Shown here: in pieces, positions 9,127 to 16,402 of the stretch
Position numbering within the stretch: position 1 is the stretch's first letter
How the letters are laid out: the number at the start of each line of letters is the position of its first letter
DNA from: Candidatus Binatia bacterium
GTDB lineage: Bacteria > Desulfobacterota > Binatia > UBA1149 > JAJCZL01
Length of the DNA: 35,710 bases
NCBI GenBank assembly: GCA_028278325.1
Contig: JANQEO010000220.1
Span: forward strand, 1-35,710
Direction: 5' to 3'
The notes under the pieces: generated by a model
Seen by the model: the letters and a program-made list of their open reading frames with translations, nothing else
Database searches by the model: none
Told to the model about the DNA's origin: nothing
Made by a program: the position numbers and the translations under genes

Positions 9127-10296
9127 TCAGGCGGCGGCGTCGTCGGCGGTGGCTTGCTGCTGGGGGTGCAAGTCTACGAGGTGGTCGACGAGTGGTCCGG
9201 CCGCCAGCCAATCATCGCCTGCCCGTCTTCCCGCGAGGCGGAAGTGCTGCAGAACCTTTCGTTCGAAGTACAGGTATGAGCCGGTATCGAAACGTCCGTT
9301 ACGCGCCGGCCTCACCGCCTCATAGAGCTTGACGTCACGGTAGGGGCCCTTGTCCGCGCGCGCCAAGCGGTTGCGCTCGAGGAGCAGCTTCCGGTCGACG
9401 TTGTAAGCATTCTCCAAGACGCTGTCGACGGTTCGTTCCACGGCACGTCCGAAGTTCTCGAAGGGTCCGATCTCCGGATCCGGCGGCTCGGTCACCAGTA
9501 CCGTTATGATCTCGTCGGCACCCATGGCGACCACCGGTGCGAGCGGGGTGTTGACCAACAATCCTCCGTCCCACAGGAGGTGGGGTCCGATCTCGACAGG
9601 CGGGAACAGCAGCGGGATGCTCGCGCTGGCAAGTACCATGTCGACCGTGATCGCGTCGACGACGACATAGTCGGGAGTTCTCGTGGCCGGAACGTCGGCG
9701 GTCACGTACCGCACTACGCTGCCCGTGCGGGCATCGACGGTGTTGATGGCTATGTCGACACCGTTGTTAGGTACGATCTCGCCGCCGAAGGTTTCGATGA
9801 GCCTCTCACGCAAGGGTTCCGTGTCGGCCAGGTATCCGACTTCGATGCCCTCCAACAGGTGGCTGATCATCTCGAAGCGCGCGGTCAGCAGGTACTCGAC
9901 GACGAAGGCCACGAGGCTGCCGCGCTGGGGTGGCAGATGGTTGCGGGCCCTCTGGAACAGTGCGCGGCGTTCTTCCGGGCCGAGCAGCCACCGGCGGATC
10001 TCGTTCAGTGCGACCTTCAGGATGGCGCGGGCAGCTGTGTGAAAGAACACCGGACTGGCCACCACGGGAGCGTTGTCGGCGATCCCGTTCCAGAACCTCA
10101 TCATCTCTTTAGGAGACTTTCCGGCTGCGATGAGGGCCGAGTTGATAGCCCCCGCCGAGGTGCCCGACAAAACGCTAGGGCCCTGCGCGAAACGGGGGTC
10201 GCTGATCAGTCGCTCGTAGACACCGACCTGGAAGGCGCCGCGGGCTCCTCCGCCCGACAGGACGAGGCCGTAGTTCTTGGATCGCCGTTTTGCCAT
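9127..10296 (-). CDS. Patatin-like phospholipase
   Basis: The protein shows the full patatin signature: oxyanion-hole glycines in LVLSGGGARGAFQVG near the N-terminus, the nucleophile elbow GTSAG (Ser in LSGTSAGAINS), and the catalytic-dyad aspartate in LLWDGGLLVNTP. These serine/aspartate acyl hydrolases act on phospholipids or other lipid esters. There is no signal peptide, so a cytoplasmic or membrane-associated enzyme is expected. ATG 10296 leaves the usual short leader (MAKRRSKNYG); the frame also has a GTG at 10329, and neither has a clear ribosome binding site. Convergence with the flippase gene is consistent with a lipid-related neighbourhood, though they are not co-transcribed. Confidence 0.88.
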   Translation of the reverse strand: MAKRRSKNYGLVLSGGGARGAFQVGVYERLISDPRFAQGPSVLSGTSAGAINSALIAAGKSPKEMMRFWNGIADNAPVVASPVFFHTAARAILKVALNEIRRWLLGPEERRALFQRARNHLPPQRGSLVAFVVEYLLTARFEMISHLLEGIEVGYLADTEPLRERLIETFGGEIVPNNGVDIAINTVDARTGSVVRYVTADVPATRTPDYVVVDAITVDMVLASASIPLLFPPVEIGPHLLWDGGLLVNTPLAPVVAMGADEIITVLVTEPPDPEIGPFENFGRAVERTVDSVLENAYNVDRKLLLERNRLARADKGPYRDVKLYEAVRPARNGRFDTGSYLYFERKVLQHFRLAGRRAGDDWLAAGPLVDHLVDLHPQQQATADDAAA

Positions 10297-10419
10297 ACGG
10301 TCAGATCGAGGGCGGGCGCCCGTTTGCACGGGCTCGACCCGAAAAGACTACCACAGGTGTCTACGTGCAGTAAGACAGAGCGGGGCGGTGTGGTTAATGC
10401 GCCGCGGTATCGCGGCACG

Positions 10420-10453
10420 AAAAAGGGGGGTGGTTCGATGACCACCCCCCTTT
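10420..10453 (-). terminator. Rho-independent terminator of the cysteine dsbA-like gene
   Basis: A 13-bp perfect inverted repeat (10422-10434 with 10441-10453) around a 6-nt loop has a six-G/six-C core. Read on the minus strand, the hairpin is followed by TTTTT. It sits about 50 bp after the stop of the dsbA-like gene at 10503. On the plus strand only three T follow the stem, so it is mainly a minus-strand terminator. Confidence 0.9.
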
Positions 10454-10502
10454 GTGAGTCGGACTCGAGTGAAAGAGGCGGAGCCTGCTGATCAGCACTA
10501 AC

Positions 10503-11240
10503 TCAGCCGGCTTTGCCCTTTTCCTTGAGGATTCCGTCGATGATGCCCTTGTAGAGTTGGAACGACCTGCCCTGGGGCTTCTTGCCGTTGATGAAGAAGG
10601 TGGGCGTTCCTCGAACGCCGGCGGCTTGCGCCTGCTTCATCTCGTCGTTCACTATCTTTTGGACGGCCGGACTCGCCATGTCGGTCTTGAATTGCTCGAC
10701 GTCGAGTCCGAGTTTGCCCGCGGTGCTGGCATAGAACTCGTCGTTGAGGCTGCGGTAGTTGGCGAACAACTCGTCATGCATCTCCCAAAACTTGCCCTGC
10801 TTACCGGCGGCAATGGCGGCTTTGGCGGCCGGCATAGCCTCCTTGTGGAAGGGCAACGGATAGTTCTTATAGACGAACCGGACGTCTTTCGGATACGCTT
10901 CCATCACTTGCTCGACCAGGCTCGCCGCCTTTGAGCAGAACGGACACTGGAAGTCGGAGAACTCGACGATGGTTACGGCGGCGTCCTCGGGTCCTTTGAA
11001 ATACGAATCTCCTACAGGGATGTCATAGACCTTGTTGGGATCTTCCTGGGGCCTGGACGGCTTGGCGGGCGCGGCCTGGGCGACCTTGAGGCCGTCCAGC
11101 TTGGTTATTATGTCTTTCTGCTGGGCCTGTATCTCCTCGACCTTGGCCTTGATGTCGCTGACCTCTTGAGGGTCGACGCATCCGGGGAGGCCGGCGACCA
11201 CCAGTGCGAGAACTGCCACAGTTTGTAGAGCGAGTTTCAT
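10503..11240 (-). CDS. DsbA-like thioredoxin-fold lipoprotein, cysteine form (CPFC)
   Basis: 245 residues. A lipoprotein signal peptide ends in a lipobox-like LPGC (lipidated Cys21). A heptad-like helix (EVSDIKAKVEEIQAQQKDI) may form a coiled coil and be followed by a Pro-rich linker. The catalytic domain starts near residue 70: EFSDFQCPFC with active-site Cys99 and Cys102, the buried KNYPLPFH strand, and the cis-proline loop GVRGTPTFF. This is the DsbA/Thioredoxin_4 family of periplasmic thiol oxidoreductases; direction (oxidase or reductase) is not predictable. AGGAGGTAAGA precedes the ATG, a very strong ribosome binding site. It is a paralogue of the upstream UGA-containing gene. I find no strong promoter between the two; TTGGCT/CACAAT near 11255-11285 is weak. 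Confidence 0.92.
   Translation of the reverse strand: MKLALQTVAVLALVVAGLPGCVDPQEVSDIKAKVEEIQAQQKDIITKLDGLKVAQAAPAKPSRPQEDPNKVYDIPVGDSYFKGPEDAAVTIVEFSDFQCPFCSKAASLVEQVMEAYPKDVRFVYKNYPLPFHKEAMPAAKAAIAAGKQGKFWEMHDELFANYRSLNDEFYASTAGKLGLDVEQFKTDMASPAVQKIVNDEMKQAQAAGVRGTPTFFINGKKPQGRSFQLYKGIIDGILKEKGKAG
10981..11039. repeat. 59-bp tract identical to 11844-11902 in the paralogous gene
   Basis: The two dsbA-like genes are a tandem duplication. Within them, 10981-11039 and 11844-11902 match base for base over 59 bp, and after one mismatch a further 11 bp match. The tract encodes the linker and first strand of the thioredoxin domain (DPNKVYDIPVGDSYFKGPED region). Shorter near-identical blocks lie in the coiled-coil part and at the C-terminus, while the segment just after the active site differs at many third positions. 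Confidence 0.9.
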
Positions 11241-11294
11241 TCTTACCTCCTGACTCGGTTTTTTGATTGTGGGTTACGCCTCATCGAAGGAGCC

Positions 11295-11337
11295 AAAAAA
11301 AAGGGGGGACCGATCTCAGGATCGGTCCCCCCTTTTT
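11295..11337 (-). terminator. Rho-independent terminator of the UGA-containing dsbA-like gene
   Basis: A 13-bp perfect stem (11303-11315 with 11320-11332) has a 4-nt loop. On the minus strand it is followed by eight T, with five A before the stem. It lies 28 bp beyond the stop at 11366 and before the start of the next gene at 11240. The plus-strand reading also has five T, so it could stop both directions. Confidence 0.93.
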
Positions 11338-11365
11338 GAAAGGGACGAAAGAAAGGTCAGCGAGC

Positions 11366-12106
11366 TCAGCCTGCCTTGCCTTTCTCCTTCAGGATTCCGT
11401 CGATGATGCCCTTGTAGAGCTGGAACGACCTGCCCTGAGGCTTCTTGCCGTTGATGAAGATGGTCGGCGTTCCGCGCACTCCAGCGGACTGAGCCTGTTT
11501 CATCTCCGTGTTGATCAACGACTGCACGGCTGGGCTGGCCATGTCTTCTTTGAACTTCGCGACGTCTAATCCGAGTTTCTCCGCAGTGGTGTTGTAGAAC
11601 TCGTCGTTCAGAGCGCGATAGTTCTTGAAGATCTCATCGTGCATCTCCCAGAACTTGCCCTGCTTGCCGGCAGCGACGGCAGCCTTGGCGGCCGGCATTG
11701 CCTGGTTATGGAAGGGCAGCGGGTAGTTTTTGTAAACGAAACGTACATCGTTCGGATAGGCTTCCAAGACTTGGTCGACCAAACTGGCGACCTGAGCGCA
11801 GAACGGTCATTGAAAGTCCGAGAACTCGATCATCGTAACGGTCGCGTCCTCGGGTCCTTTGAAATACGAATCTCCTACAGGGATGTCATAGACCTTGTTG
11901 GGGTCTTCCTGGGGTCGTGACGGCCTGGCGGGTTTCGCCGAGGCGACCTTCAGGCCATCCAGCTTGGTGATGATGTCCTTTTGCTGGGCCTGTATCTCCT
12001 CGACCTTGGCCTTGATGTCGCTGACTTCCTGCGGATCGACGCAGGATGCGACGTATACGGCCAGGACCGCCGTAAGTGCGGCAGCCCAACGGGCTCTGGT
12101 TCTCAT
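11366..12106 (-). CDS. Candidate selenoprotein: DsbA-like thioredoxin-fold lipoprotein with UxxC active site
   Basis: Read through one in-frame TGA (11807-11809), the gene encodes 246 residues colinear with its neighbour. A signal peptide has lipobox VASC (Cys22), then come the same coiled-coil helix and Pro-rich linker, then EFSDFQ-U-PFC with Sec at 100 and Cys103, KNYPLPFH, cis-proline GVRGTPTIF, and the end KGIIDGILKEKGKAG. The TGA replaces precisely the first active-site cysteine, the classic position for Sec in redox proteins. The 146 codons after it are intact and protein-conserved despite many synonymous changes. A SECIS-like hairpin follows the UGA. AGGAGGCAGAA precedes the ATG. It has its own promoter (12168-12196) and terminator. 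DsbA-like UxxC selenoproteins are known in other bacteria. Alternatives are a recent nonsense mutation or a base-call error, since Cys TGT/TGC to TGA is a single change. Confidence 0.75.
11769..11797 (-). promoter_or_regulatory. Candidate bacterial SECIS hairpin after the UGA
   Basis: Numbering from the base after UGA (minus strand), +15 to +19 (GGUCG, 11792-11788) pairs with +30 to +34 (CGACC, 11777-11773). U at +29 (11778) bulges, then +20/+21 (CC) pairs with +27/+28 (GG). The apical loop at +22 to +26 is AGUUU. A short lower stem (+10 to +12 with +36 to +38) is possible across a small internal loop. The distance, a G in the second loop position and a bulged U next to a 2-bp cap all resemble the SelB-binding element of E. 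coli fdhF, although there the bulged U is on the 5' side. In the cysteine paralogue the matching positions mispair (G16/G33, C17/A32, G18/G31). Folding was done by eye. Confidence 0.55.
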
Positions 12107-12167
12107 TTCTGCCTCCTGACTGCTGTAGAGAAATGTAGTCTACGGCTCTGAGCCGAGCCGATGGGCC

Positions 12168-12196
12168 ATTCTCACGGGACAACAGGGAACTGTCAA
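12168..12196 (-). promoter_or_regulatory. Sigma70-type promoter of the UGA-containing dsbA-like gene
   Basis: On the minus strand a perfect -35 TTGACA (12196-12191), a 17-nt spacer and a -10 GAGAAT (12173-12168, 4 of 6 consensus) lie about 60 bp before the start codon at 12106. Transcription would start near 12160. Confidence 0.65.
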
Positions 12197-12258
12197 GGTG
12201 TTGTTGGGGGCCACGGGCCCTCACCGGCCTCGGCTCCGGCTTACCCCGCTTGTCCTGC

Positions 12259-14286
12259 TTACTCTGGGTGAGCCCAGATCCCGGCTTCGTCGTAGCCAAC
12301 CTTATAGCGGGACTCCATGAAGGCCCGGAACTCGTCGGCGGATTTCTCCTTGCCGGCCTTGAGGAAGTCGGGGTTCTGCGAGATGTACCAGTTGATGTCC
12401 TGCGTAAAATCCCGGCCGAAGCTCGTATTGACGACGTATACAGGCACGTTGACGAGGAAGTGTTGCCACACCCCCACCTGAGCGTTGAGCCTGTCGAGAA
12501 CGACCGCGCCGAGCGCTTCGTCGCCGTTCATCAAGGCCGCCACGTCGCCGCCCTTGGCTGCTTCGTAGGCATCGAATAGGCGGTCGCCGACCACCCCCTG
12601 GCTCATCAGCAGGCCCGACACATCCGTGTAGTCGTTGTAGAAAGGCTGGTGGGAGCCGTCGCCGGCGCGGCCCCTCATGATGAACTCCAGCGCGTCCTTG
12701 GGGCTGACCCGTCTCACGGCGAAGTCGAGCTCGGCATCGTTCTCGAGCAGCACCATGCACGAGATGCGATGGACGTCACGATCGCTGTAGAAGTTGTCCC
12801 AATCGGGGTCGTAGAAGAGGCGCTCGTGAGGATCGCCGTGCGTCACCTGGCCGATGACGGCCGGGTCGGCGGACGCGCCGTAGTCAGCAGTCGCGTTTTC
12901 CACGATGGGCTCGTTCTCGGCAAGGACCAGGTCTCTGCTCGCCAGCCCCTGGCTGCGCATGTAGAAGTAACGCTCAGCCGGCCAGGAATCCCACACCCCC
13001 TCTCCTGAGGGTACGATCTCGACCCAATCATCCTGGCACAGGAAGCCCACACCCTGCGCGGCCTCTTTCGCGGCCGACTCGTTGTTCTTGTTGTCGATTA
13101 CGTAGCGCCGCAGTAGCTCGTCGCGCCTTTCCTTGCGGTTGCGCTCGGCCCAGAAGGTAGCGGCCTCGGTCTTGCCTGCCCCGCTCGTGCCCAGGAAGAC
13201 GGTCGACGTCCCCTCGCTCGACAAGACGGCTGCCGAGCCGTGAACCGACAGTACGTCGACGGTCGACATCACCGCCGCCACGCCCGAGTTGATACCGCGG
13301 CTCTTTATCTCGCCGTGGTAGTCGGTGTTGATCGTGATCACGTAGATGGAATCTCCGATCTCGGAGAGCGTGCATGCATAGAAGAAGCAGGACGGCGGAA
13401 TCGACTTGCTTGCCCCGTCGAAGAACTGTGAGTCACGAAGCCGGCTGGGCAGGCCGAGTGTTATGGGGTTCTGCTTCTTCTTCTTGAGCTGGGCGACGAA
13501 CTCCTTGTAGGCGCGCTCGTTGGGCGGAATGCCCATCACCGATATGACCCGCACCATGGGGGCCGGCCGCTCCAGAGACCTGAAGCGTTCCTCGAGTGCT
13601 CCCGACAGCTCCAGGGACAGAGGGTCGTTGATCGGGAAAAAGTTCACCTGTGTGGTCTTGTAGAGCATCGGGATGTTGCCGCGATGCTCACAACCAACAC
13701 CGGCACTCAGGAAGCGGGTGCGCAGGGTCTTGGTGCCGTTGAGCACGTTCATCGCCTCGAGCCAGGCTCGCGCCTCCTTGACGTCGCGGTCGTGGGTCTT
13801 CTTGTCGATCCTGGCGACCACACGCGAGGTCAGCGTGGACTGTGTGGTGTTGTAGGAGTTCAGGATCGGACCGATGGTGGGATCCTCGGCCGTGGCCGCG
13901 TCCTGACGCAGGATGACGTCGCCTCGGTCGTTGATGCCGATTTCCCTCAGCCCCGGGTTGTGGCGCACGTACAGGCCGCACCTTGCGATGAGACGCCCGA
14001 TCTGGATCTTGGCGCCGTCAGAGGGAACCGCTTCGGTCTCTCCTATTGACGCTACCTCGATGGGGACGATGTAGGATCCCACCTGCTTGGTCATGTCGGA
14101 GTTGTAGACGCGCACGCGCCTGCCCAACTCGCGGACGGTGAGTCCCGCATCGCGGATTCGGTCGACGTCGAGGGCGCTCTCCTCGGCCATCATCAGACGT
14201 CCTCTGCCGTCTCGTGCCAGCTTCCTGGACGATACCGCTTTCGGCTTCAGAAATTTCTCGATCGTCGTCGAAATGTTGGACTCCAT
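12259..14286 (-). CDS. PEP-carboxykinase/HprK-fold P-loop protein of unknown substrate
   Basis: 675 residues, longer than classical ATP-dependent PEP carboxykinase (~540). From about residue 300 the motif order matches that fold: P-loop FLGTSGAGKTEAATFW (GxSGxGKT near 366-373), the kinase-2 acidic pair in CQDDWVEI near 417-421, a strand MVLLENDAELDFAVRRVS, and PVYVVNTSFGRD near 615-625, comparable to the (Y/W)LVNTGW segment of PckA. The P-loop differs from the canonical GLSGTGKTT, and the N-terminal ~300 residues are divergent, with GVGCEHRGNIPMLYK as a notable stretch. It may be a divergent PEP carboxykinase or another PEPCK-fold kinase. It is monocistronic with a strong promoter and GGAG just before the ATG. 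Superfamily placement is fairly sure, reaction is not. Confidence 0.65.
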   Translation of the reverse strand: MESNISTTIEKFLKPKAVSSRKLARDGRGRLMMAEESALDVDRIRDAGLTVRELGRRVRVYNSDMTKQVGSYIVPIEVASIGETEAVPSDGAKIQIGRLIARCGLYVRHNPGLREIGINDRGDVILRQDAATAEDPTIGPILNSYNTTQSTLTSRVVARIDKKTHDRDVKEARAWLEAMNVLNGTKTLRTRFLSAGVGCEHRGNIPMLYKTTQVNFFPINDPLSLELSGALEERFRSLERPAPMVRVISVMGIPPNERAYKEFVAQLKKKKQNPITLGLPSRLRDSQFFDGASKSIPPSCFFYACTLSEIGDSIYVITINTDYHGEIKSRGINSGVAAVMSTVDVLSVHGSAAVLSSEGTSTVFLGTSGAGKTEAATFWAERNRKERRDELLRRYVIDNKNNESAAKEAAQGVGFLCQDDWVEIVPSGEGVWDSWPAERYFYMRSQGLASRDLVLAENEPIVENATADYGASADPAVIGQVTHGDPHERLFYDPDWDNFYSDRDVHRISCMVLLENDAELDFAVRRVSPKDALEFIMRGRAGDGSHQPFYNDYTDVSGLLMSQGVVGDRLFDAYEAAKGGDVAALMNGDEALGAVVLDRLNAQVGVWQHFLVNVPVYVVNTSFGRDFTQDINWYISQNPDFLKAGKEKSADEFRAFMESRYKVGYDEAGIWAHPE

Positions 14287-14324
14287 ACTCCACTAACCCC
14301 GCGTCGGCGCTAGGAAAGCCGACT

Positions 14325-14353
14325 CTTATACGGCAAGGACTGCAGTGCGTCAA
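14325..14353 (-). promoter_or_regulatory. Near-consensus sigma70 promoter of the PEPCK-fold gene
   Basis: On the minus strand TTGACG (14353-14348), a 17-nt spacer and TATAAG (14330-14325) give five of six matches in each box. The predicted start near 14318 leaves a ~30-nt leader before ATG 14286. Confidence 0.8.
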
Positions 14354-14491
14354 CGATGCCTGAGGCGGGTTTTGACCCCGTGAATGGCGGCTTTCGCCGC
14401 GGTGGAGCGGCGGCCGTCACCTCCGGTTTCCGCCCGGTCGAGTCGGCCGGCTTGCGATGACGCGGCTTCCGCGATTTTCTCCAACGCGATC

Positions 14492-14986
14492 ATGGGCGAG
14501 TCCACGAAACCTCCGGCGTCGGCAGGCCCCGACGAGGCTCGCCTGCCGGCCGAGGCCGTCGAGGAGATGAGGGCTCACGCACTCGAATGTTTTCCCGACG
14601 AATGTTGCGGGGTCCTGATCGGCAGCGCGGACGGCGCGGTCGAGGTACGCCGTATCCGCAACATCCAGGACCAGATGCACGCTCGGGATCCGGAACGCTA
14701 CCCTCGCACGGCCCGCACCGCGTACGTGGGAGATCCGGACGATCTCAGAGACGCATTGGAGTCGGCCGACAAGCCGGGCAGGAAGCTGATGGCTTTCTAT
14801 CACTCCCACCCCGACCACGACGCTTACTTCTCCGAGGAGGACGTTGCGCAGGCCACGCCTTTCGGCGAGCCGTCCTATCCCGACGCTCTGCAGATCGTGA
14901 TCTCCGTCTACGGGACCAGCGTGAAGGAGATCAAGGGCTTCGCCTGGTCCGGCGAAGACGAGGCGTTTCGAGAGGTCCGCCTCTGA
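14492..14986 (+). CDS. JAMM/MPN (M67) zinc metallopeptidase
   Basis: 164 residues. The zinc site fits H-x-H-x7-S-x2-D exactly (HSHPDHDAYFSEED, His104, His106, Ser114, Asp117). The upstream catalytic glutamate lies in FPDECCGVLIG (Glu37). Bacterial members of this type remove residues from the C-terminus of ubiquitin-like sulfur carriers (CysO, ThiS, MoaD relatives) or related conjugates. The frame is open back to 14384 but ATG 14492 gives the usual length. The spacer 14287-14491 holds the divergent promoter of the PEPCK-fold gene and little else. No sulfur-carrier gene is adjacent, but a MoaD with a C-terminal extension lies about 3.3 kb downstream. Confidence 0.88.
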   Translation: MGESTKPPASAGPDEARLPAEAVEEMRAHALECFPDECCGVLIGSADGAVEVRRIRNIQDQMHARDPERYPRTARTAYVGDPDDLRDALESADKPGRKLMAFYHSHPDHDAYFSEEDVAQATPFGEPSYPDALQIVISVYGTSVKEIKGFAWSGEDEAFREVRL

Positions 14987-15050
14987 GCGGCTCGCCTTGC
15001 CCTAGCCTCGGCTCCCGTGATATGTGCCGCTGGAACCAGAAGGGGGACGC

Positions 15051-15593
15051 ATGACGATGATGACGAATCCGTTTCGAGTCAGCCTGCTTGTTGCCGTGTT
15101 CGGGATGGTCACCGGCCTGGTCTTGGCCGAGCCCGCCGAAGCGCGCCGCGTGGACGTGGAGATAGGAGGCGGTGCCGCCATCACCGTCGACTCCGATCTC
15201 GACGATGTCGTGGAGAACGGTGGGCAGGTGGTTCTGGCCGCCGCGGTGGAGCTCGGGCAGCGCTGGGACCTCGAGATCCTGACCGGCTGGGCCGGCCTCG
15301 ACGACGAGACCGACGGGTCGTCCGAAGACGTCTATCAAGCCGGCATAGGCCTGCGTCATTATCTAAACGCCGATCCGGAAAAGACCGGCCGTTTCTTCGT
15401 GTCGGGGGGCTATGCCTACTTCGACGGCTTCTTGCCCGATGACGATTCCAACATGTTCTACATCGGCCCCGGCGTGCGCCTTCTCGCAGGTGAGCGCAGC
15501 GGTATCGTCGCGAAAGGAACCTTCTACATACGCAGCAACGACGGCGATTCTTTGCTGATGCCGACGATAGCGTTCTTCTACAGCTGGCCCTGA
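15051..15593 (+). CDS. Small outer-membrane beta-barrel-like protein
   Basis: 180 residues with a signal peptide (basic start, hydrophobic core LLVAVFGMVTGLVL, likely cleavage after AEPAEA). The mature part alternates hydrophobic and polar residues in short strands: GGGAAITVDSDL, VVLAAAVELGQRWDLEILTG, RFFVSGGYAYFDG, FYIGPGVRLLAG and IVAKGTFYIRS. It ends in the aromatic strand MPTIAFFYSW. This resembles eight-stranded barrels of the OmpW/acyloxyacyl-hydrolase-like type, but I see no catalytic residues. ATG 15051 is chosen because AAGGGGG stands 5-11 nt upstream; the frame extends to 15024. Function unknown. Confidence 0.75.
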   Translation: MTMMTNPFRVSLLVAVFGMVTGLVLAEPAEARRVDVEIGGGAAITVDSDLDDVVENGGQVVLAAAVELGQRWDLEILTGWAGLDDETDGSSEDVYQAGIGLRHYLNADPEKTGRFFVSGGYAYFDGFLPDDDSNMFYIGPGVRLLAGERSGIVAKGTFYIRSNDGDSLLMPTIAFFYSWP

Positions 15594-15642
15594 GGCGGCG
15601 CGCCTCTCAGTCGCGGCCTGAGCCGCCCGCCCTCCCTCGATC

Positions 15643-16401
15643 GTGCTGCTTGCGGTAAACGGCTATAGCCTCAACGCTGAATGCGACGGCGAGGAGGATG
15701 GGCCGGCCCTCGTGTTCATCCACGGCTTGGGGGCAACACTGGAGACCTGGCAAGGGCAGGCCGACCGTCTCAATTCCCGATACAGAGTCATCCGTTACGA
15801 TCTCAGGTGTCACGGTCTGTCCGACCCGGTCGACGAGCCCTGCTCTCTGTCCGATCTTGGCGACGAGTTGACCGGACTTCTCGACGCTCTGTCAGTCGAG
15901 CGGGCGACACTGGTCGGGCACTCCGCCGGAGGCGTAGTCGCGATGCAGACCGCCCTCGATCATCCCGACAGGGTCGATGCGCTCGTACTCATAGGCACTT
16001 CGAGTGAATGCAACGACGAAGCGGCGGCATGGTACTCGAGAGCCGCCGACAAGGCCGAAACCGGCGGGCGCTCCGCCGCACTCGAGAGCTTCGGCATGCC
16101 GCTGGACGATAGCCCTGGAGCACGGGATCCGAGTTTCCGTCACCTGCCGAGGGCGGTGATGACGCTCAATCGCGAGCCGCTGACCGAAAGGTTGCGGGGC
16201 CTGGACGTGCCGACACTTGTCATCGTCGGTGAGCGCGATTTTCTCGGCGTCGGTGGTTCCGTAATCATCTCTCGTGCGATAGCCGGCAGCGAGCTCGAGA
16301 TCGTGCCGGAGCGCGGTCACGGCATATACAAGGACGATCCCGAGTGGGTCTGCGCCCGTATCGATGCCTTTCTTCAGACCCGGCTGGGCCGGACGTCTTG
16401 A
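15643..16401 (+). CDS. Alpha/beta-fold hydrolase
   Basis: 252 residues with the complete triad of this superfamily: oxyanion loop VFIHGLGATLETW, nucleophile elbow LVGHSAGGVVAM (Ser), acid in VIVGERDFLG (Asp) and histidine in PERGHGIYKDDPE. It resembles esterase/3-oxoadipate enol-lactonase-like hydrolases; the substrate is unknown. The start is GTG at 15643 with poor ribosome-binding sequence. The 49-bp gap after the barrel gene holds two small GC hairpins (15592-15606 and 15613-15626) without T tracts. The stop is 1 bp from the convergent miaB stop. Confidence 0.85.
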   Translation: MLLAVNGYSLNAECDGEEDGPALVFIHGLGATLETWQGQADRLNSRYRVIRYDLRCHGLSDPVDEPCSLSDLGDELTGLLDALSVERATLVGHSAGGVVAMQTALDHPDRVDALVLIGTSSECNDEAAAWYSRAADKAETGGRSAALESFGMPLDDSPGARDPSFRHLPRAVMTLNREPLTERLRGLDVPTLVIVGERDFLGVGGSVIISRAIAGSELEIVPERGHGIYKDDPEWVCARIDAFLQTRLGRTS

Positions 16402-16402
16402 G

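Noticed and set aside
11366..11782. The 3' part of the dsbA-like gene as a separate small protein starting at TTG 11782
   Set aside because: It would begin inside the active-site helix with no ribosome binding site. Colinearity with the full paralogue and the signal peptide upstream argue for one gene read through the UGA.
11807..12106. Pseudogene or truncated 99-residue protein
   Set aside because: A plain nonsense mutation cannot be excluded, but the intact downstream frame, its synonymous divergence, the exact Cys position and the hairpin all favour Sec.
15592..15626. Terminator after the outer-membrane barrel gene
   Set aside because: Two small GC hairpins exist but neither is followed by a T tract.
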